Shown: positions 27,481-37,413 of the stretch, piece by piece | Numbering within the stretch: position 1 is the first letter of the stretch | How the letters are laid out: the number at the start of each line of letters is the position of its first letter | Origin: Sulfuricurvum sp. | Lineage (GTDB): Bacteria > Campylobacterota > Campylobacteria > Campylobacterales > Sulfurimonadaceae | Assembly (NCBI RefSeq): GCF_028681615.1 | Contig: NZ_JAQUHV010000011.1 | Span: 1 to 64,000 of the forward strand | Reading direction: 5' to 3' | DNA length: 64,000 nt | Notes under the pieces: generated by a model | Databases searched by the model: none | What the model was told of the DNA's origin: nothing | Seen by the model: the letters and a program-made list of their open reading frames with translations, nothing else | Made by a program: the position numbers and the translations under genes

Positions 27481-29439
27481 TTACCCTTTGACTTTTGCTT
27501 CGATAGTAGCTACGATACTTGGATCTTCAAGCGTCGATATATCCTGAGTGATCGCATCACCTTTCGCGATTGAGCGAAGAATACGGCGCATGATTTTTCC
27601 TGAACGTGTTTTCGGCAAGCCCGGAACAAAAACGATGTCATCACAGATAGCGATGTTACCGATCTCTTTCATGATCACTTTATTGATCTCTTTGACCATC
27701 TCCATCTCTTCACCGACGGTGTCATCGCTTTTGAGGACGATGTAGGCGAAGATCCCCTCACCTTTGATATCGTGCGGTTTACCGACAACGGCAACTTCGG
27801 CGACGTTAGGGTGTTTTTTACATGCCGCTTCTACTTCTGCGGTTCCCATACGGTGACCGGAAACGTTGATAACGTCATCGGTACGTCCCGTTATCGTGAT
27901 GTATCCCTCTTCGTCGTAGATCGCACCGTCACCGGTGAAGTAAACTGGTTTTCCGTCTTTTTTCACATCACCGAAGTACGATTTCACGAAACGCTCAGGA
28001 TCGCCCCAGATACCGCGGATCATTGACGGCCAAGGACGGGTTACACACATATAACCGCCCTCTCCTGCCGGTACTTTCACACCCGTTTGAGGATCAAGGA
28101 TCTCAGCGATGATCCCCGGTAACGGGAATGTTGCACACGCAGGTTTGATCGGAGTCGCACCCGGTAACGGAGATACGATATGTCCCCCCGTCTCAGTTTG
28201 CCAGTAGGTATCGACGATCGCACATTTACTTCCGCCGACTGCTTCGTAGTACCATTTCCACGCCGGAGGATCGATCGGTTCACCGACGGTTCCGAGGACT
28301 TTTAGGCTGCTAAGATCGTATTTTGCCGGCTCATCTTCACCCATTTTGTGCAATACGCGGATCGCAGTCGGAGCGGTGTAGAATTGGTTGATTTTGTATT
28401 CTTCGACCATTTTCCACGGACGTCCCGCGTCAGGGTACGTAGGCACCCCTTCAAACATTACCGTCGTCGCACCCATCGCCAACGGTCCGTAGACAATATA
28501 AGTATGTCCGGTAATCCAGCCGACGTCTGCCGTACACCAGTAGGTGTCGTTTTCTTTGACATCGAATACCCATTCCATCGTCATTTGTGCCCAAAGGATA
28601 TATCCCGCAGAGTTATGTTGAACCCCTTTCGGTTTTCCGGTAGAACCTGATGTGTAGAGAAGGAAAAGAGGATCTTCCGCATCCATCACTTCCGCTTCAC
28701 AAATGCTCGATTGTGACTTGATCAGTTCGTTGTAAGAGTAATCGCGTCCCGCTACCCATGTGATATCTTCGTTGTTTCTCTCGACTACGAGAACTTTCTC
28801 AACCGGAGATTTTTCATCGATTGCTTGATCAACAACCGGTTTGAGCATATACGGTTTATCTTTACGGAAAGCACCGTCTGCGGTGATAACCAATTTCGCT
28901 TCCGCATCTTCGATACGATCTTTTAACGCTTCAGATGAGAATCCGCCGAATACGATCGAGTGGATCGCACCGATACGGGCACATGCGAGCATTGCATACG
29001 CCGCTTCAGGGATCATCGGCATGTAGATAACAACGCGGTCACCTTTTTTGACATCGAACTCATTTTTGAGGAGATTTGCAAATTTATTAACATTGTAATA
29101 GAGCTCTAGATACGTAATGATTTGTTTATCACCACGGTCACCTTCGAAAATAATCGCCGCTTTGTTTTTACGGCTTGAGAGGTGACGGTCGATACATTGG
29201 TGAGCGACATTGAGTTTACCGTTCACAAACCATTTGTAAAACGGTGCGTTGCTTTCATCGAGAACTTGGGTATACGGTGAAAACCAGTCAATTTTTTCAT
29301 TGGCAAAATGCCCCCAGAATCCTTCATAATCTTCATGTGCCCATGTTTGCAGATCATGATATTCACACATATTTTTGATACGGGCTTGCTTTGCAAACTC
29401 TCGGTTCGGGTGAAAAGTAGGTTTTACGGTATCGCTCAT
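27481..29439 (-). CDS. acs: Acetyl-CoA synthetase
   Basis: A 652-residue AMP-forming acetyl-CoA synthetase that activates acetate with ATP and CoA. The phosphate loop [12 protein letters not shown] is near residue 265, [10 protein letters not shown] carries the conserved A5-type motif, and the hinge and CoA region ([29 protein letters not shown]) follows. The C-terminal [11 protein letters not shown] holds the lysine usually controlled by acetylation. It is the last gene of the acetate module, 12 bases after the exonuclease gene. The length and all motifs are typical. Confidence 0.97.
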   Translation of the reverse strand: MSDTVKPTFHPNREFAKQARIKNMCEYHDLQTWAHEDYEGFWGHFANEKIDWFSPYTQVLDESNAPFYKWFVNGKLNVAHQCIDRHLSSRKNKAAIIFEGDRGDKQIITYLELYYNVNKFANLLKNEFDVKKGDRVVIYMPMIPEAAYAMLACARIGAIHSIVFGGFSSEALKDRIEDAEAKLVITADGAFRKDKPYMLKPVVDQAIDEKSPVEKVLVVERNNEDITWVAGRDYSYNELIKSQSSICEAEVMDAEDPLFLLYTSGSTGKPKGVQHNSAGYILWAQMTMEWVFDVKENDTYWCTADVGWITGHTYIVYGPLAMGATTVMFEGVPTYPDAGRPWKMVEEYKINQFYTAPTAIRVLHKMGEDEPAKYDLSSLKVLGTVGEPIDPPAWKWYYEAVGGSKCAIVDTYWQTETGGHIVSPLPGATPIKPACATFPLPGIIAEILDPQTGVKVPAGEGGYMCVTRPWPSMIRGIWGDPERFVKSYFGDVKKDGKPVYFTGDGAIYDEEGYITITGRTDDVINVSGHRMGTAEVEAACKKHPNVAEVAVVGKPHDIKGEGIFAYIVLKSDDTVGEEMEMVKEINKVIMKEIGNIAICDDIVFVPGLPKTRSGKIMRRILRSIAKGDAITQDISTLEDPSIVATIEAKVKG

Positions 29440-29451
29440 AGTTAAGGCTCC

Positions 29452-30069
29452 TTAGTGTAGTTTGTGTGTATGTTTTAGTTTTATATAGACCATTGCAGTC
29501 ATAATTGCATCATTTAACGCATTGTGCTGACCCATTCTCGGGATATTTAAATCACGTAAGATTGTATCAAACCGTAAATCAATATTTCCTTGTGGGATAA
29601 GCTCAATTTTCTTATCGAAATAGAGTCCTGAAACTTCAATCTGTTTATTCGGCAAAGTTATGCCCAGCCACGGCTTGATGAGACGATTCATCATCGCCAC
29701 GTCAAACTCCAGATAATAGCCCACCAGCGGGCGGTTTCCGATGAATTTCAAAAATTTTTCCACCCCTTCCAACGGCTCAATGGCATTCTCCAAATCGCAC
29801 GGTCGGATATGGTGGATTTTTATACTTTCAGCACTGATTTCTCGTGAAGGTTTCATAAAAATTTCAAAACTCTCCGAGGTAAGGATGCGGTCACCTTTTA
29901 TTTTAACCGCACCGATACTCAGTACTGCATCTTTTTTCGTATTAAGTCCTGTTGTTTCGGTATCAAATACCACCACTTCGTCCCCGTTATACGGGTCAAA
30001 CATCCATTCATAGTTCGCATCTTTTAAAGAGCGTCGGTTCCATGAACGCTTGAGACTCTCGAACATCAC
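29452..30069 (-). CDS. DEDDh 3'-5' exonuclease (DnaQ-like)
   Basis: A 205-residue exonuclease of the DnaQ superfamily. Metal-binding residues appear in order: VVFDTETTGL (D and E), YYLEFDVAMMNRL (D) and HNALNDAIMT (H and D, the DEDDh variant). It lacks polymerase-clamp or polymerase domains, so it is not a replicative subunit as such. It overlaps the CBS/DUF294 gene by 4 bases and precedes acs. The same partners recur, from memory, beside acetate symporter genes in many proteobacteria, yet why a nuclease sits in an acetate operon is unknown. Confidence 0.88.
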   Translation of the reverse strand: MMFESLKRSWNRRSLKDANYEWMFDPYNGDEVVVFDTETTGLNTKKDAVLSIGAVKIKGDRILTSESFEIFMKPSREISAESIKIHHIRPCDLENAIEPLEGVEKFLKFIGNRPLVGYYLEFDVAMMNRLIKPWLGITLPNKQIEVSGLYFDKKIELIPQGNIDLRFDTILRDLNIPRMGQHNALNDAIMTAMVYIKLKHTHKLH

Positions 30070-31889
30070 ACGACCATTCCCAAATGAAAATGATACGTAA
30101 GAAATTTTTTGAAGGTATTGACGATTTTAAACGAATCTTTGAGTAAATCCCGGTCTGCTTTCGTAAGCAATTTAGGATTGACGTAATTTTGAACGTCGCT
30201 AATCTGTTTTTGCGACAGAATAGAACGCAAGCGGATACTGAGCAGAGTATCATACGCTTCGATCAATTCACTGGCAAAGCGTTTATCGAACAAACCGATA
30301 TTATTCAGTTCTTTGATCCGCTCAATCGTGTTAGTGGACTCAATTTTATGTTCAAGTGCCAACACACGAATACCGTGGACGATCGCAAAAATACCCCCTT
30401 TTTTGATATCGAGTTCACTTTCGTGTTCCGCTCGACCCAATACAAATCCGCCGATTAGGCTCAGAGGTGTTTCAAATGCCAAAACCACTTTTGCCAAATG
30501 AGCCATTACATCGTTACGCCCCTCAAATGAGTCAAATAGATACTCTCGACACTCGTGAAGCAATGCGGCATCTCCAGCCACACACTGAGCATCTACAAAG
30601 ATCGATAAGCCCATCAAGCTCTCTTCGTTAAACGTTTCGACCCATTCGGAAATCATTTTTTTAAAGCCCGTAATAGAATGACGCCAATATGGGTTGGAAA
30701 CCATAACATTACCGCTGCATTTAGGGAACCCCAACTCAAGCAGATAACGGTTTAGCTCCATCATATAAGGGATAAATAACGATTCGTCTACCCCGTCTCG
30801 GATAATCAGACCGTTATCCTGATCCGTTCGAAGCACCTGTTCACCGCGTCCTTCACTTCCCATAACGATCAAAGCACAATCGTTTTGCATCGACACGGGA
30901 ACCACCATCTCAAAAACTTTTCGGTACAGCTTTGCATTAAGCTCGCTCACCAGTTTGGATACATAGCGTACGCGTACCCCCTTGGATGTCAATGACCGTA
31001 CCAGATGGGTGAGCGAACGTTGTGCACTTTGAAGTTCATCGAGTGTGTTGGCACGCTCGATAGACGCTGCGATCAGATGGGTATGGTTGGCAAAATGGCT
31101 CAACAGATCGAGCTGTTCCAAAATCCCGACAATTTGATTCCCTTCCGTGACAACAAGCCGTTTTACTCCGTGCTTGGTAAAAAGGAGCAGTGCATTAAAC
31201 AAAAAATCGCTTCGTTCGATCGTAAACAATCCGTACGTCGCAATTTCACCGATTGCATCTGCAGTGCTTTTCCCGCTCAAAAGGACACGTTCACGCAAAT
31301 TGGTATCGGTTACGATACCGATCACTTCGTCATCACGAACCAAAATCACCTGTGCACCCTGATGGGCCATTTTCTGCAATGCCGCTATGATGCTCTCGGA
31401 TGCATCTACAAAACACGGTGCATGCAGATAGATCTCATCGACACGGGAAACCATAAAGGGGGTAAGCTCATTTTGATGCTGACGCTCTTTTAGATTTTGG
31501 TGTTTGGTAATGAAATCTTGCATGAAGTAATTTTGGAACGGTTCGACGTCTTGAAGGAGGTTTAGAAAAGTTTCTTTCGGGAGTTCATAGCAGATAAGAT
31601 CTTCGTCTACGATAAAGGTACTTTGAGTATTGCCGTAAATCAGGGAGTTCGCGTCAAAGCTGTCGCGCTCCCCATAAACGTTTTGGAGTTCACCATCCAC
31701 GGTTTCATTGACAATACCTTTGATGATTATGTAGAGTGATTCCGCCCGTACCCTCGGAGCGATCAATACCGTCTCTTTGGGGTAATAGGCAATATCCATC
31801 TGGGTCATCAGTTTTTCGATCATCCTCTCACCTAAAAGGTCGAAAGGATGAATCGACATCAATAGTGCTTTTTGGTCAAATAGACTCAA
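30066..31889 (-). CDS. cNMP-binding/CBS/DUF294 nucleotidyltransferase-like protein
   Basis: A 607-residue cytosolic multidomain protein. The order is cyclic-nucleotide-binding-like domain (about 20-130), CBS pair (about 150-270, with VSRVDEIYLHAPCFVD and two IVGI-type segments), a DUF294 nucleotidyltransferase core (GSEGRGEQVLRTDQDNG near 345) and the DUF294 C-terminal helical domain. GlnD-like nucleotidyltransferase folds suggest it modifies or senses something in response to adenine nucleotides. Start: TTG 31889, because GGAG lies 6 bases upstream; an upstream ATG at 31934 would read through a GC-rich hairpin. It overlaps the exonuclease gene by 4 bases. Confidence 0.85.
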   Translation of the reverse strand: MSLFDQKALLMSIHPFDLLGERMIEKLMTQMDIAYYPKETVLIAPRVRAESLYIIIKGIVNETVDGELQNVYGERDSFDANSLIYGNTQSTFIVDEDLICYELPKETFLNLLQDVEPFQNYFMQDFITKHQNLKERQHQNELTPFMVSRVDEIYLHAPCFVDASESIIAALQKMAHQGAQVILVRDDEVIGIVTDTNLRERVLLSGKSTADAIGEIATYGLFTIERSDFLFNALLLFTKHGVKRLVVTEGNQIVGILEQLDLLSHFANHTHLIAASIERANTLDELQSAQRSLTHLVRSLTSKGVRVRYVSKLVSELNAKLYRKVFEMVVPVSMQNDCALIVMGSEGRGEQVLRTDQDNGLIIRDGVDESLFIPYMMELNRYLLELGFPKCSGNVMVSNPYWRHSITGFKKMISEWVETFNEESLMGLSIFVDAQCVAGDAALLHECREYLFDSFEGRNDVMAHLAKVVLAFETPLSLIGGFVLGRAEHESELDIKKGGIFAIVHGIRVLALEHKIESTNTIERIKELNNIGLFDKRFASELIEAYDTLLSIRLRSILSQKQISDVQNYVNPKLLTKADRDLLKDSFKIVNTFKKFLTYHFHLGMVV

Positions 31890-31917
31890 AAGTAACTCCT
31901 GCAAAATAAGAAAACTC

Positions 31918-31933
31918 TGCCCCGAACGGGGCA
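31918..31933 (-). terminator. Terminator-like hairpin between actP and the CBS/DUF294 gene
   Basis: On the minus strand TGCCCC-GTTC-GGGGCA is a perfect six-pair stem followed by GAGTTTTCTTATTTT, a T-rich tail. It lies inside the operon, so it is more likely an attenuator that lowers downstream expression than a full stop. Confidence 0.6.
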
Positions 31934-31960
31934 AGCTTCAGTGCCATAGCGGCTAGCGCA

Positions 31961-31984
31961 GCACAAGGGATGTATTCCTTGTGC
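31961..31984 (-). other. Second stem-loop after the actP stop
   Basis: GCACAAGG and CCTTGTGC form a perfect 8-pair inverted repeat with an 8-base loop, 7 bases after the actP stop. There is no T-run, so it may stabilise the 3' end of the upstream transcript. Confidence 0.5.
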
Positions 31985-31991
31985 GTTCCAT

Positions 31992-33653
31992 TTAGTGTTC
32001 AACAGCACCTTCAGCACCGATACCGGTTTGACTTCGGATGTATTGCGCTTCATATGCCTCAATTTCTCTGCGTGAATTATCACTTTTATCCGTAATCGAG
32101 AAGAACCAGATTCCGATAAATGCCGCACTTACTGAGAAGAGAGCCGGATATTTGTAAGGGAAAATAGCTTCCGCATTCCCTAAAAAGTCAACCCATACGG
32201 TCGGTCCGAGGATAACCAAAATTGCTGCTGTCAACAATCCGATTGATCCACCCAGCAATGCACCGCGAGTGGTAAGTTTTGACCAATACATAGAGAGGAA
32301 CAAAATCGGGAAGTTTGCACTTGCAGCAACTGCAAACGCCAATCCGACCATGAACGCAATATTTTGCTTTTCAAATGCGATACCGAGATAGATCGCAACG
32401 ATTCCCAAAACAATTGTAGCGATTTTAGAAACTTTCATTTCCATCAACCCATCTGTTTTACCTTTTTTGATAACACTTGCATAAAGGTCATGCGAAATCG
32501 CTGATGCCCCTGCCAATGTAAGACCGGAAACAACCGCAAGAATTGTTGCAAACGCTACCGCAGAGATAAATCCGAGGAAGAAGTCGCCGCCAACTGCATG
32601 CGATAGGTGAATCGCCGCCATATTATCACCGCCGAGGATTGGGAAACCGCCGTCTGTCGCTTGTTTAGCAAGATCAAGATATTGTGGATTTTTGAATACC
32701 ATAACGATCGCACCGAAACCGATGATGAACGTCAAGATATAGAAATACCCGATAAATCCTGTCGCATAGAAAACCGATTTACGTGCTTCTTTTGCATCAC
32801 TTACGGTGAAAAAGCGCATAAGGATATGCGGAAGTCCAGCCGTACCGAACATCAACGCAATACCGAGTGAAATCGCCGAAATCGGATCACTGACAAGTTT
32901 ACCAGGAGCCATAATAGTCTGATCTTTCATACTGACCGCAGTCGAGAACAAGGTTTCAAAGTTGAAGTTATAGTGCGCCATAACCGCAACCGCCATAAAC
33001 GTCGCACCTGAGAGGAGCAAGAACGCTTTGATGATTTGAACCCATGTCGTCGCCAACATCCCACCGAATGTTACGTAGAGGATCATCAATACACCGACAA
33101 GGATAACCGCCACTTCATAATCCAAACCGAAAAGAAGCTGAATCAATTTTCCTGCCCCAACCATTTGAGCGATCAAATACAAAATAACCGTTAAGATCGA
33201 CCCGAATGCCGCCAAAGTACGGATAGGGGTTTGTTGGAGACGGTATGACGCAACGTCTGCAAAGGTGTATTTACCAAGGTTACGGAGCTGTTCAGCCACC
33301 ATAAACAAGATAATCGGCCATCCGACCAAGAATCCGATAGAGTAGATCAAACCATCATACCCTTTACCGTAAACGAGAGCCGAAATCCCCAAAAACGATG
33401 CCGCAGACATATAGTCTCCCGCAATCGCCATACCGTTTTGAAAACCGGTAATACCGCCGCCGGCAGTATAGAAATCTTTTGCTGTTTTGGTACGTTTTGC
33501 CGCCCAATAAGTGATCCCCAATGTCGCTCCGACAAAGATAACGAACATGATAATGGCAGACATGTTAAGTGGTTGTTTTTCAACCGCGCCCGTTAATGCC
33601 TCACCGGCAAACGCAGCGACAGAGAAAAGAGCTAATAATAACGCTTTCATCAC
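31992..33653 (-). CDS. actP: Cation/acetate symporter ActP
   Basis: A 553-residue sodium:solute symporter of the SSS family, with a signal-like first helix and about 13 membrane segments. Diagnostic stretches include [20 protein letters not shown] near residue 70, [19 protein letters not shown], and [23 protein letters not shown]. ActP takes up acetate and other short monocarboxylates using sodium or protons. Its ATG overlaps the DUF485 stop by 4 bases, the standard yjcH-actP pairing. The adjacent Acs gives the acetate assignment independent support. Two hairpins follow the gene. Confidence 0.95.
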   Translation of the reverse strand: MMKALLLALFSVAAFAGEALTGAVEKQPLNMSAIIMFVIFVGATLGITYWAAKRTKTAKDFYTAGGGITGFQNGMAIAGDYMSAASFLGISALVYGKGYDGLIYSIGFLVGWPIILFMVAEQLRNLGKYTFADVASYRLQQTPIRTLAAFGSILTVILYLIAQMVGAGKLIQLLFGLDYEVAVILVGVLMILYVTFGGMLATTWVQIIKAFLLLSGATFMAVAVMAHYNFNFETLFSTAVSMKDQTIMAPGKLVSDPISAISLGIALMFGTAGLPHILMRFFTVSDAKEARKSVFYATGFIGYFYILTFIIGFGAIVMVFKNPQYLDLAKQATDGGFPILGGDNMAAIHLSHAVGGDFFLGFISAVAFATILAVVSGLTLAGASAISHDLYASVIKKGKTDGLMEMKVSKIATIVLGIVAIYLGIAFEKQNIAFMVGLAFAVAASANFPILFLSMYWSKLTTRGALLGGSIGLLTAAILVILGPTVWVDFLGNAEAIFPYKYPALFSVSAAFIGIWFFSITDKSDNSRREIEAYEAQYIRSQTGIGAEGAVEH

Positions 33654-33964
33654 TCTCCCTTTGCTTTAGCTTTAATTTTAGCGGTCAATTCATCGAACTC
33701 ACCGTTAGCACGTCGTACATAAATTCCTGTCAATACAAATGCGATAACGATTACAGCCACCCCTACCGGAATTCCGACTGTAGTGACAGCACCTGCTGAG
33801 AGCTGCGCACCCAAGATTGACGGATCAAACGCAATCGTCAATACAAAGCCAAAATAAATAACCAACATCACGATTGTCAATGTCCACGCAAATGAAGTGC
33901 GTGTTTTGACAAGATGTAAAAAATCAGGATCGTTTTTAATACGATCGACCATCTCTTGTTTCAT
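33650..33964 (-). CDS. DUF485 family membrane protein (YjcH-like)
   Basis: A 104-residue protein of the DUF485/YjcH family, which nearly always precedes actP. Two membrane helices (about 28-50 and 65-88) flank a short periplasmic loop. The N-terminal [22 protein letters not shown] matches the family pattern, and the C-terminus is charged ([21 protein letters not shown]). Its role is not settled; a helper function for the symporter is usually assumed. It begins 13 bases after the porin stop. Confidence 0.9.
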   Translation of the reverse strand: MKQEMVDRIKNDPDFLHLVKTRTSFAWTLTIVMLVIYFGFVLTIAFDPSILGAQLSAGAVTTVGIPVGVAVIVIAFVLTGIYVRRANGEFDELTAKIKAKAKGE

Positions 33965-33977
33965 AATTCAACCTCCT

Positions 33978-35300
33978 TTAAAAGTTATAGTTTGCAATAA
34001 AGCGGTATTCATCCCAACCGGTGCCGACAGTCGCAGTCTCTTTGAAATCACGCGGGAAATTTCCACGGAAACGAAGCTGAAGGTTTTTAACGGCTTCAGG
34101 AGAATAGATAAAATCAAATCCTGCTTCAGTAGCTGTCCATGCATGTCCAACTGAATAGCCGTTTAGCGCATCCATATCAAATGAGGTGTAATAAACACCT
34201 GTATTCAGATTCACGCCCATATCTTTCCAGTTATAGCTTCCTGCAACTTTCCAAGCATCGGTTCCCGCCATAAATTGATGACGTGTTACCATCCCCTGCG
34301 TATATGCCGGCATACCGCCCCATGGAGTGATGGTTCCGCCGTTGATAGCAGCTGATGAGTCCTTGCTATTTTGTGAAACCGCTGCATAAAGGTCAAAATT
34401 AGCTACTTTTACCCCTGCTTTTGCAGCTATAAAATCACTATTTACTTTAGTAGCGTAACTGCTGCCGACATCATCTTCTTTGATGTATTGAGCCGCTACA
34501 TACGGTGCTACACCGCTTTTATATGACCATCCATAGTTTGCTTCAGCATAGATCGCATTAAGAATATCATGAGCATAATAATCCCAAAGCTGAAGTTTCA
34601 ATCCCGGAATACCTGAATAGATTGCCGCTGCAACACTTACGCCGTCTGTATTTTTACCGATAGCATATTCACCCATATTCGTAAATGTGCCAACCATGCT
34701 GGTTGCGCCTGCTAAACCGCTGTAACCAGAAGTCAGAGACAATGCTGCCGGTTGATTATTATATGCATTAGCAAAGGTTCCCGCTGCAAATTTTGTCACA
34801 TGCGCTGCGATCAAAGTGGTGTCTTTCACATCCGTGTTGCTCAACACATACGCTTCAAAAAGGTTTGGAAGCATACGAGCATCATCCGATCCCGCAAGAG
34901 GGGTATCAAGTTTTTGACGTCCGGCTTTAAATGCAGTATTGCCGTTTTTATATTGAAGATATGCTTCACCCAAATAGGTTTCATTATCTCCGTTTGAACC
35001 GAATAAAGTAGTATCGTTTTCACCCGCAACTGAACTTTTACTATCTAATTTATTGGTCGTATAAAATGCTGCTCCAGCACTGAGACCGTAGAATGAACCG
35101 GTTTCGTATTTTAAATAACCGCCAAGAGAAAGACCATCCCGATGAACACCAGGGGAATAGTCGCGATCAATATAAAAAGCACGGATTTGTCCGCTTGCTT
35201 TTCCTTCTTTAAACATTCCTGCCAAATCATCGGCTGCAAAAGCGTTCACCACCAAAGCTGACGCTAAAAGCGATAGAGATACTGTACCTCTCATTCTCAC
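33978..35300 (-). CDS. OprD-family outer membrane porin
   Basis: A 440-residue exported porin, signal peptide MRMRGTVSLSLLASALVVNAFA. The mature part begins GMFKEGKASGQIRAFYIDRDY, an OprD-type opening, and contains repeated amphipathic strands (AYLQYKNGNTAFKAGRQKLDTPL is the typical OprD segment near residue 115). It ends WDEYRFIANYNF with a terminal phenylalanine. OprD-like porins pass small organic acids and amino acids, so it is the likely outer-membrane entry route for acetate here. It is the first gene of the operon, with AAGGAG before the ATG and a regulator-type repeat upstream. Confidence 0.88.
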   Translation of the reverse strand: MRMRGTVSLSLLASALVVNAFAADDLAGMFKEGKASGQIRAFYIDRDYSPGVHRDGLSLGGYLKYETGSFYGLSAGAAFYTTNKLDSKSSVAGENDTTLFGSNGDNETYLGEAYLQYKNGNTAFKAGRQKLDTPLAGSDDARMLPNLFEAYVLSNTDVKDTTLIAAHVTKFAAGTFANAYNNQPAALSLTSGYSGLAGATSMVGTFTNMGEYAIGKNTDGVSVAAAIYSGIPGLKLQLWDYYAHDILNAIYAEANYGWSYKSGVAPYVAAQYIKEDDVGSSYATKVNSDFIAAKAGVKVANFDLYAAVSQNSKDSSAAINGGTITPWGGMPAYTQGMVTRHQFMAGTDAWKVAGSYNWKDMGVNLNTGVYYTSFDMDALNGYSVGHAWTATEAGFDFIYSPEAVKNLQLRFRGNFPRDFKETATVGTGWDEYRFIANYNF

Positions 35301-35325
35301 TCCTTCATAAGTTTTTCACACTGCC

Positions 35326-35358
35326 ATTATGTAAACGAAACGTAGCAAGAACGTAGCA
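35326..35358 (-). promoter_or_regulatory. Promoter of the acetate operon with an OmpR-type direct repeat
   Basis: On the minus strand the 9-base word TGCTACGTT occurs twice (35350-35358 and 35339-35347) at an exact 11-base period. A CATAAT -10 box follows at 35326-35331. The repeat covers the -35 position, the layout of PhoB/OmpR-type activated promoters, and the adjacent gene encodes such a regulator. Binding is inferred, not shown. Confidence 0.65.
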
Positions 35359-35427
35359 TTTGTAAAATTAGAAAAATTTATCCGAATGAATTGCCTGAAA
35401 AAGGAGATTGTGTGTAAAAAAGTAACT

Positions 35428-36093
35428 TCAATAGTTACGTGGGATATCGATCATGTAACCTAACGCGCGAATATTTTGAATGAAATCTTCTTTGAGGATT
35501 TTTTTTAAACGGCTCACTTCAGCGCGGATTGTCGGGTTATCCACGTACTCTTCGTCCCATACATAGGAGCGGAATTGATCAAAATCGACCACTCTGCCGC
35601 GATTGCGTGCGAGAAGATCGATAATTTGAAGTTGACGCTTTGTTAGAGTCTGTGTTACGTTATCACACATCAATGTCGAAGTGGAAACATCGTATCCGTA
35701 ACTTTTCGAAAGGCGCAAATGATTCTGAGGAGTTGCACAGCTTTGCATCACTTTATCGATACGAAGCGACAGTTCTTTAAGGTGAAACGGTTTTTTCAGA
35801 TAATCGTAGCATCCTAAATCATACGCGCGGCTGATCCCCTCGATATCGACCAGTGCACTGATATAGATTGCGGGAGGGCGGATTTTAAGCATATGCAGCT
35901 GTTCGAGTAGATCTAGTCCGTCTATTCCGGGGACATTAATATCCAAAATCAGCAGATCGAATGTCTCCTGTTTGAGCGTCTCAAGGGCTTCATATCCATC
36001 AAAAAAGAGTGTGACACGATGACCCAATGCCAACAAATATTCATGAATCGCTTCACTGAGCATTTGTTCGTCTTCAAGCAGAAGTATTTTCAC
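35428..36093 (-). CDS. OmpR/PhoB family response regulator
   Basis: A 221-residue response regulator. The receiver domain has acidic residues E7-D8, the phosphoacceptor D51 in LLILDINVPGIDG, and K in YDYLKKPF. A winged-helix DNA-binding domain follows (about 125-220, with TLTKRQLQIIDLLARNRGRVV and NPTIRAEVSRLKKIL). It overlaps the sensor kinase gene by 20 bases, so the two are coupled. It lies directly upstream of the porin-acetate operon on the same strand, where a matching direct repeat is found, so it is the probable activator of acetate uptake. Confidence 0.93.
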   Translation of the reverse strand: MKILLLEDEQMLSEAIHEYLLALGHRVTLFFDGYEALETLKQETFDLLILDINVPGIDGLDLLEQLHMLKIRPPAIYISALVDIEGISRAYDLGCYDYLKKPFHLKELSLRIDKVMQSCATPQNHLRLSKSYGYDVSTSTLMCDNVTQTLTKRQLQIIDLLARNRGRVVDFDQFRSYVWDEEYVDNPTIRAEVSRLKKILKEDFIQNIRALGYMIDIPRNY

Positions 36094-37309
36094 CGTTCCC
36101 CTTTTTAAAATGATACTCGAAACGGGTCAACTCATTGTCGGAAACAATTCTGATCTCCACTCCGTCTTCATCGCAGATCGATTTCACCAGACTCAGCCCC
36201 AACCCGAAACCGTCTGTTTTTTTACGTTCCCTATAGTATGCCTCAAAAATCTTTTGGGAATCATGAATTTTTTGGGACCGGCTCTCCACCCAAAAAAGGC
36301 ACTTTGACGTATCGCATTCTACACCTACTCGAATTTCTTCACCGTTTTTAGTGTATTTGATTGCATTGGTAATATTATTATCGATAACACGCTGCAATTT
36401 GGTTTCATTAAACATGATCCAAGCCGAAAACTCAGGCCTATTGTATACGAATGTAAGGTTTGAGAAATGGGCAACCTCATCGAAAAATTCAAGCCGTTTT
36501 TCAACATATTCACCCAAATCGACAGGACGTGCAGGATAATCGATCTGATCTTTTTTGACCAAATAGCTCAAATCATCGTAAATACTGAAAATGTTTTTAA
36601 CCGCGGCCTCAATCTTGGCCAAATAACGGTTACGCCCCTCGTTCATCGAAAACAGCTCGATATTTGCCATAATAACAGAGAGAGGCGTATGGGTCTCATG
36701 AATGGCATAACGGATAAACTGTTTGTGCGAATCGAGCAATCCTTGTGAAAATTTTTGCTCCGCTTCGAGGGCATCGTTTTTAATCTGCAATGCCTGAGTC
36801 TTTAGCCGTACCCGCTCTTCCAAACTGGTATTGAGCTGCTGTAAGGACTCTTTTTGCTCTTGCATGGTCGATGCCATCTCATTGGCATAACCCGCCATTT
36901 TTTTGAACTCGCTGAAATAGAGATCATTGGGATCTATCGGTTCCGTTCGATCCCGAACCGATTCAAAAAACTCTAAAAAGCGTTCCATATCCCGTGCAAT
37001 CATACTGTTGACGATTTTTGAGATACCGACGATAAAACCAAACAGTATCAATGCCAGAGTCGAAATCTCCAGCACTATTTTGATCAAACGCCCTTTAATC
37101 GCACTGTGGCTTAACGCATGCGGCTTAGTAATATTCATCTCATTATTTGAATACGTTTCTAAATGAACGGTTTTTTCAAATCCCTTGTATTCATCATAAA
37201 TCAGCAGTGAAGAAAAAATTACGGTGAAAAGCAAAATAAAAACGATGGTATAAAAATGAAATTCACGTAATGAAATACGTGATAAACGCCGTTGCAACCA
37301 AGATTCCAC
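36074..37309 (-). CDS. Sensor histidine kinase
   Basis: A 411-residue membrane histidine kinase. Two helices (about 20-40 and 76-100) enclose a short periplasmic loop of about 35 residues, too small for a large ligand domain. A coiled coil follows, then the H-box IHETHTPLSV with phosphorylated H204. The ATP-binding domain shows the N-box region (NNITNAIKYTKNGEEI) and a G-box (GFGLGLSLVKSI). The start is GTG 37309. It pairs with the OmpR-type regulator. The signal may be a short carboxylate or a membrane-related cue; this is inference. Confidence 0.9.
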   Translation of the reverse strand: MESWLQRRLSRISLREFHFYTIVFILLFTVIFSSLLIYDEYKGFEKTVHLETYSNNEMNITKPHALSHSAIKGRLIKIVLEISTLALILFGFIVGISKIVNSMIARDMERFLEFFESVRDRTEPIDPNDLYFSEFKKMAGYANEMASTMQEQKESLQQLNTSLEERVRLKTQALQIKNDALEAEQKFSQGLLDSHKQFIRYAIHETHTPLSVIMANIELFSMNEGRNRYLAKIEAAVKNIFSIYDDLSYLVKKDQIDYPARPVDLGEYVEKRLEFFDEVAHFSNLTFVYNRPEFSAWIMFNETKLQRVIDNNITNAIKYTKNGEEIRVGVECDTSKCLFWVESRSQKIHDSQKIFEAYYRERKKTDGFGLGLSLVKSICDEDGVEIRIVSDNELTRFEYHFKKGNGENTSA

Positions 37310-37338
37310 TCTGCATACACCCCAAATTAAAATGAGCT

Positions 37339-37344
37339 ATTATA
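37339..37344 (-). promoter_or_regulatory. -10 box of the sensor kinase operon
   Basis: TATAAT on the minus strand lies about 30 bases before the GTG start of the kinase. No -35 match is seen. The 104-base gap between kinase and cyclophilin holds this and the divergent box at 37379. Confidence 0.5.
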
Positions 37345-37378
37345 ACCCATTACCATTTTATAGTTAAGATTGTTCCAC

Positions 37379-37384
37379 TATAAT
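37379..37384 (+). promoter_or_regulatory. -10 box of the cyclophilin-queH operon
   Basis: TATAAT lies 29 bases before ATG 37414. AAGGA at 37401-37405 is the ribosome-binding site. The -35 is weak, as elsewhere in this genome. Confidence 0.55.
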
Positions 37385-37413
37385 TTCAAAAAATTCCCTC
37401 AAGGATCATATTC

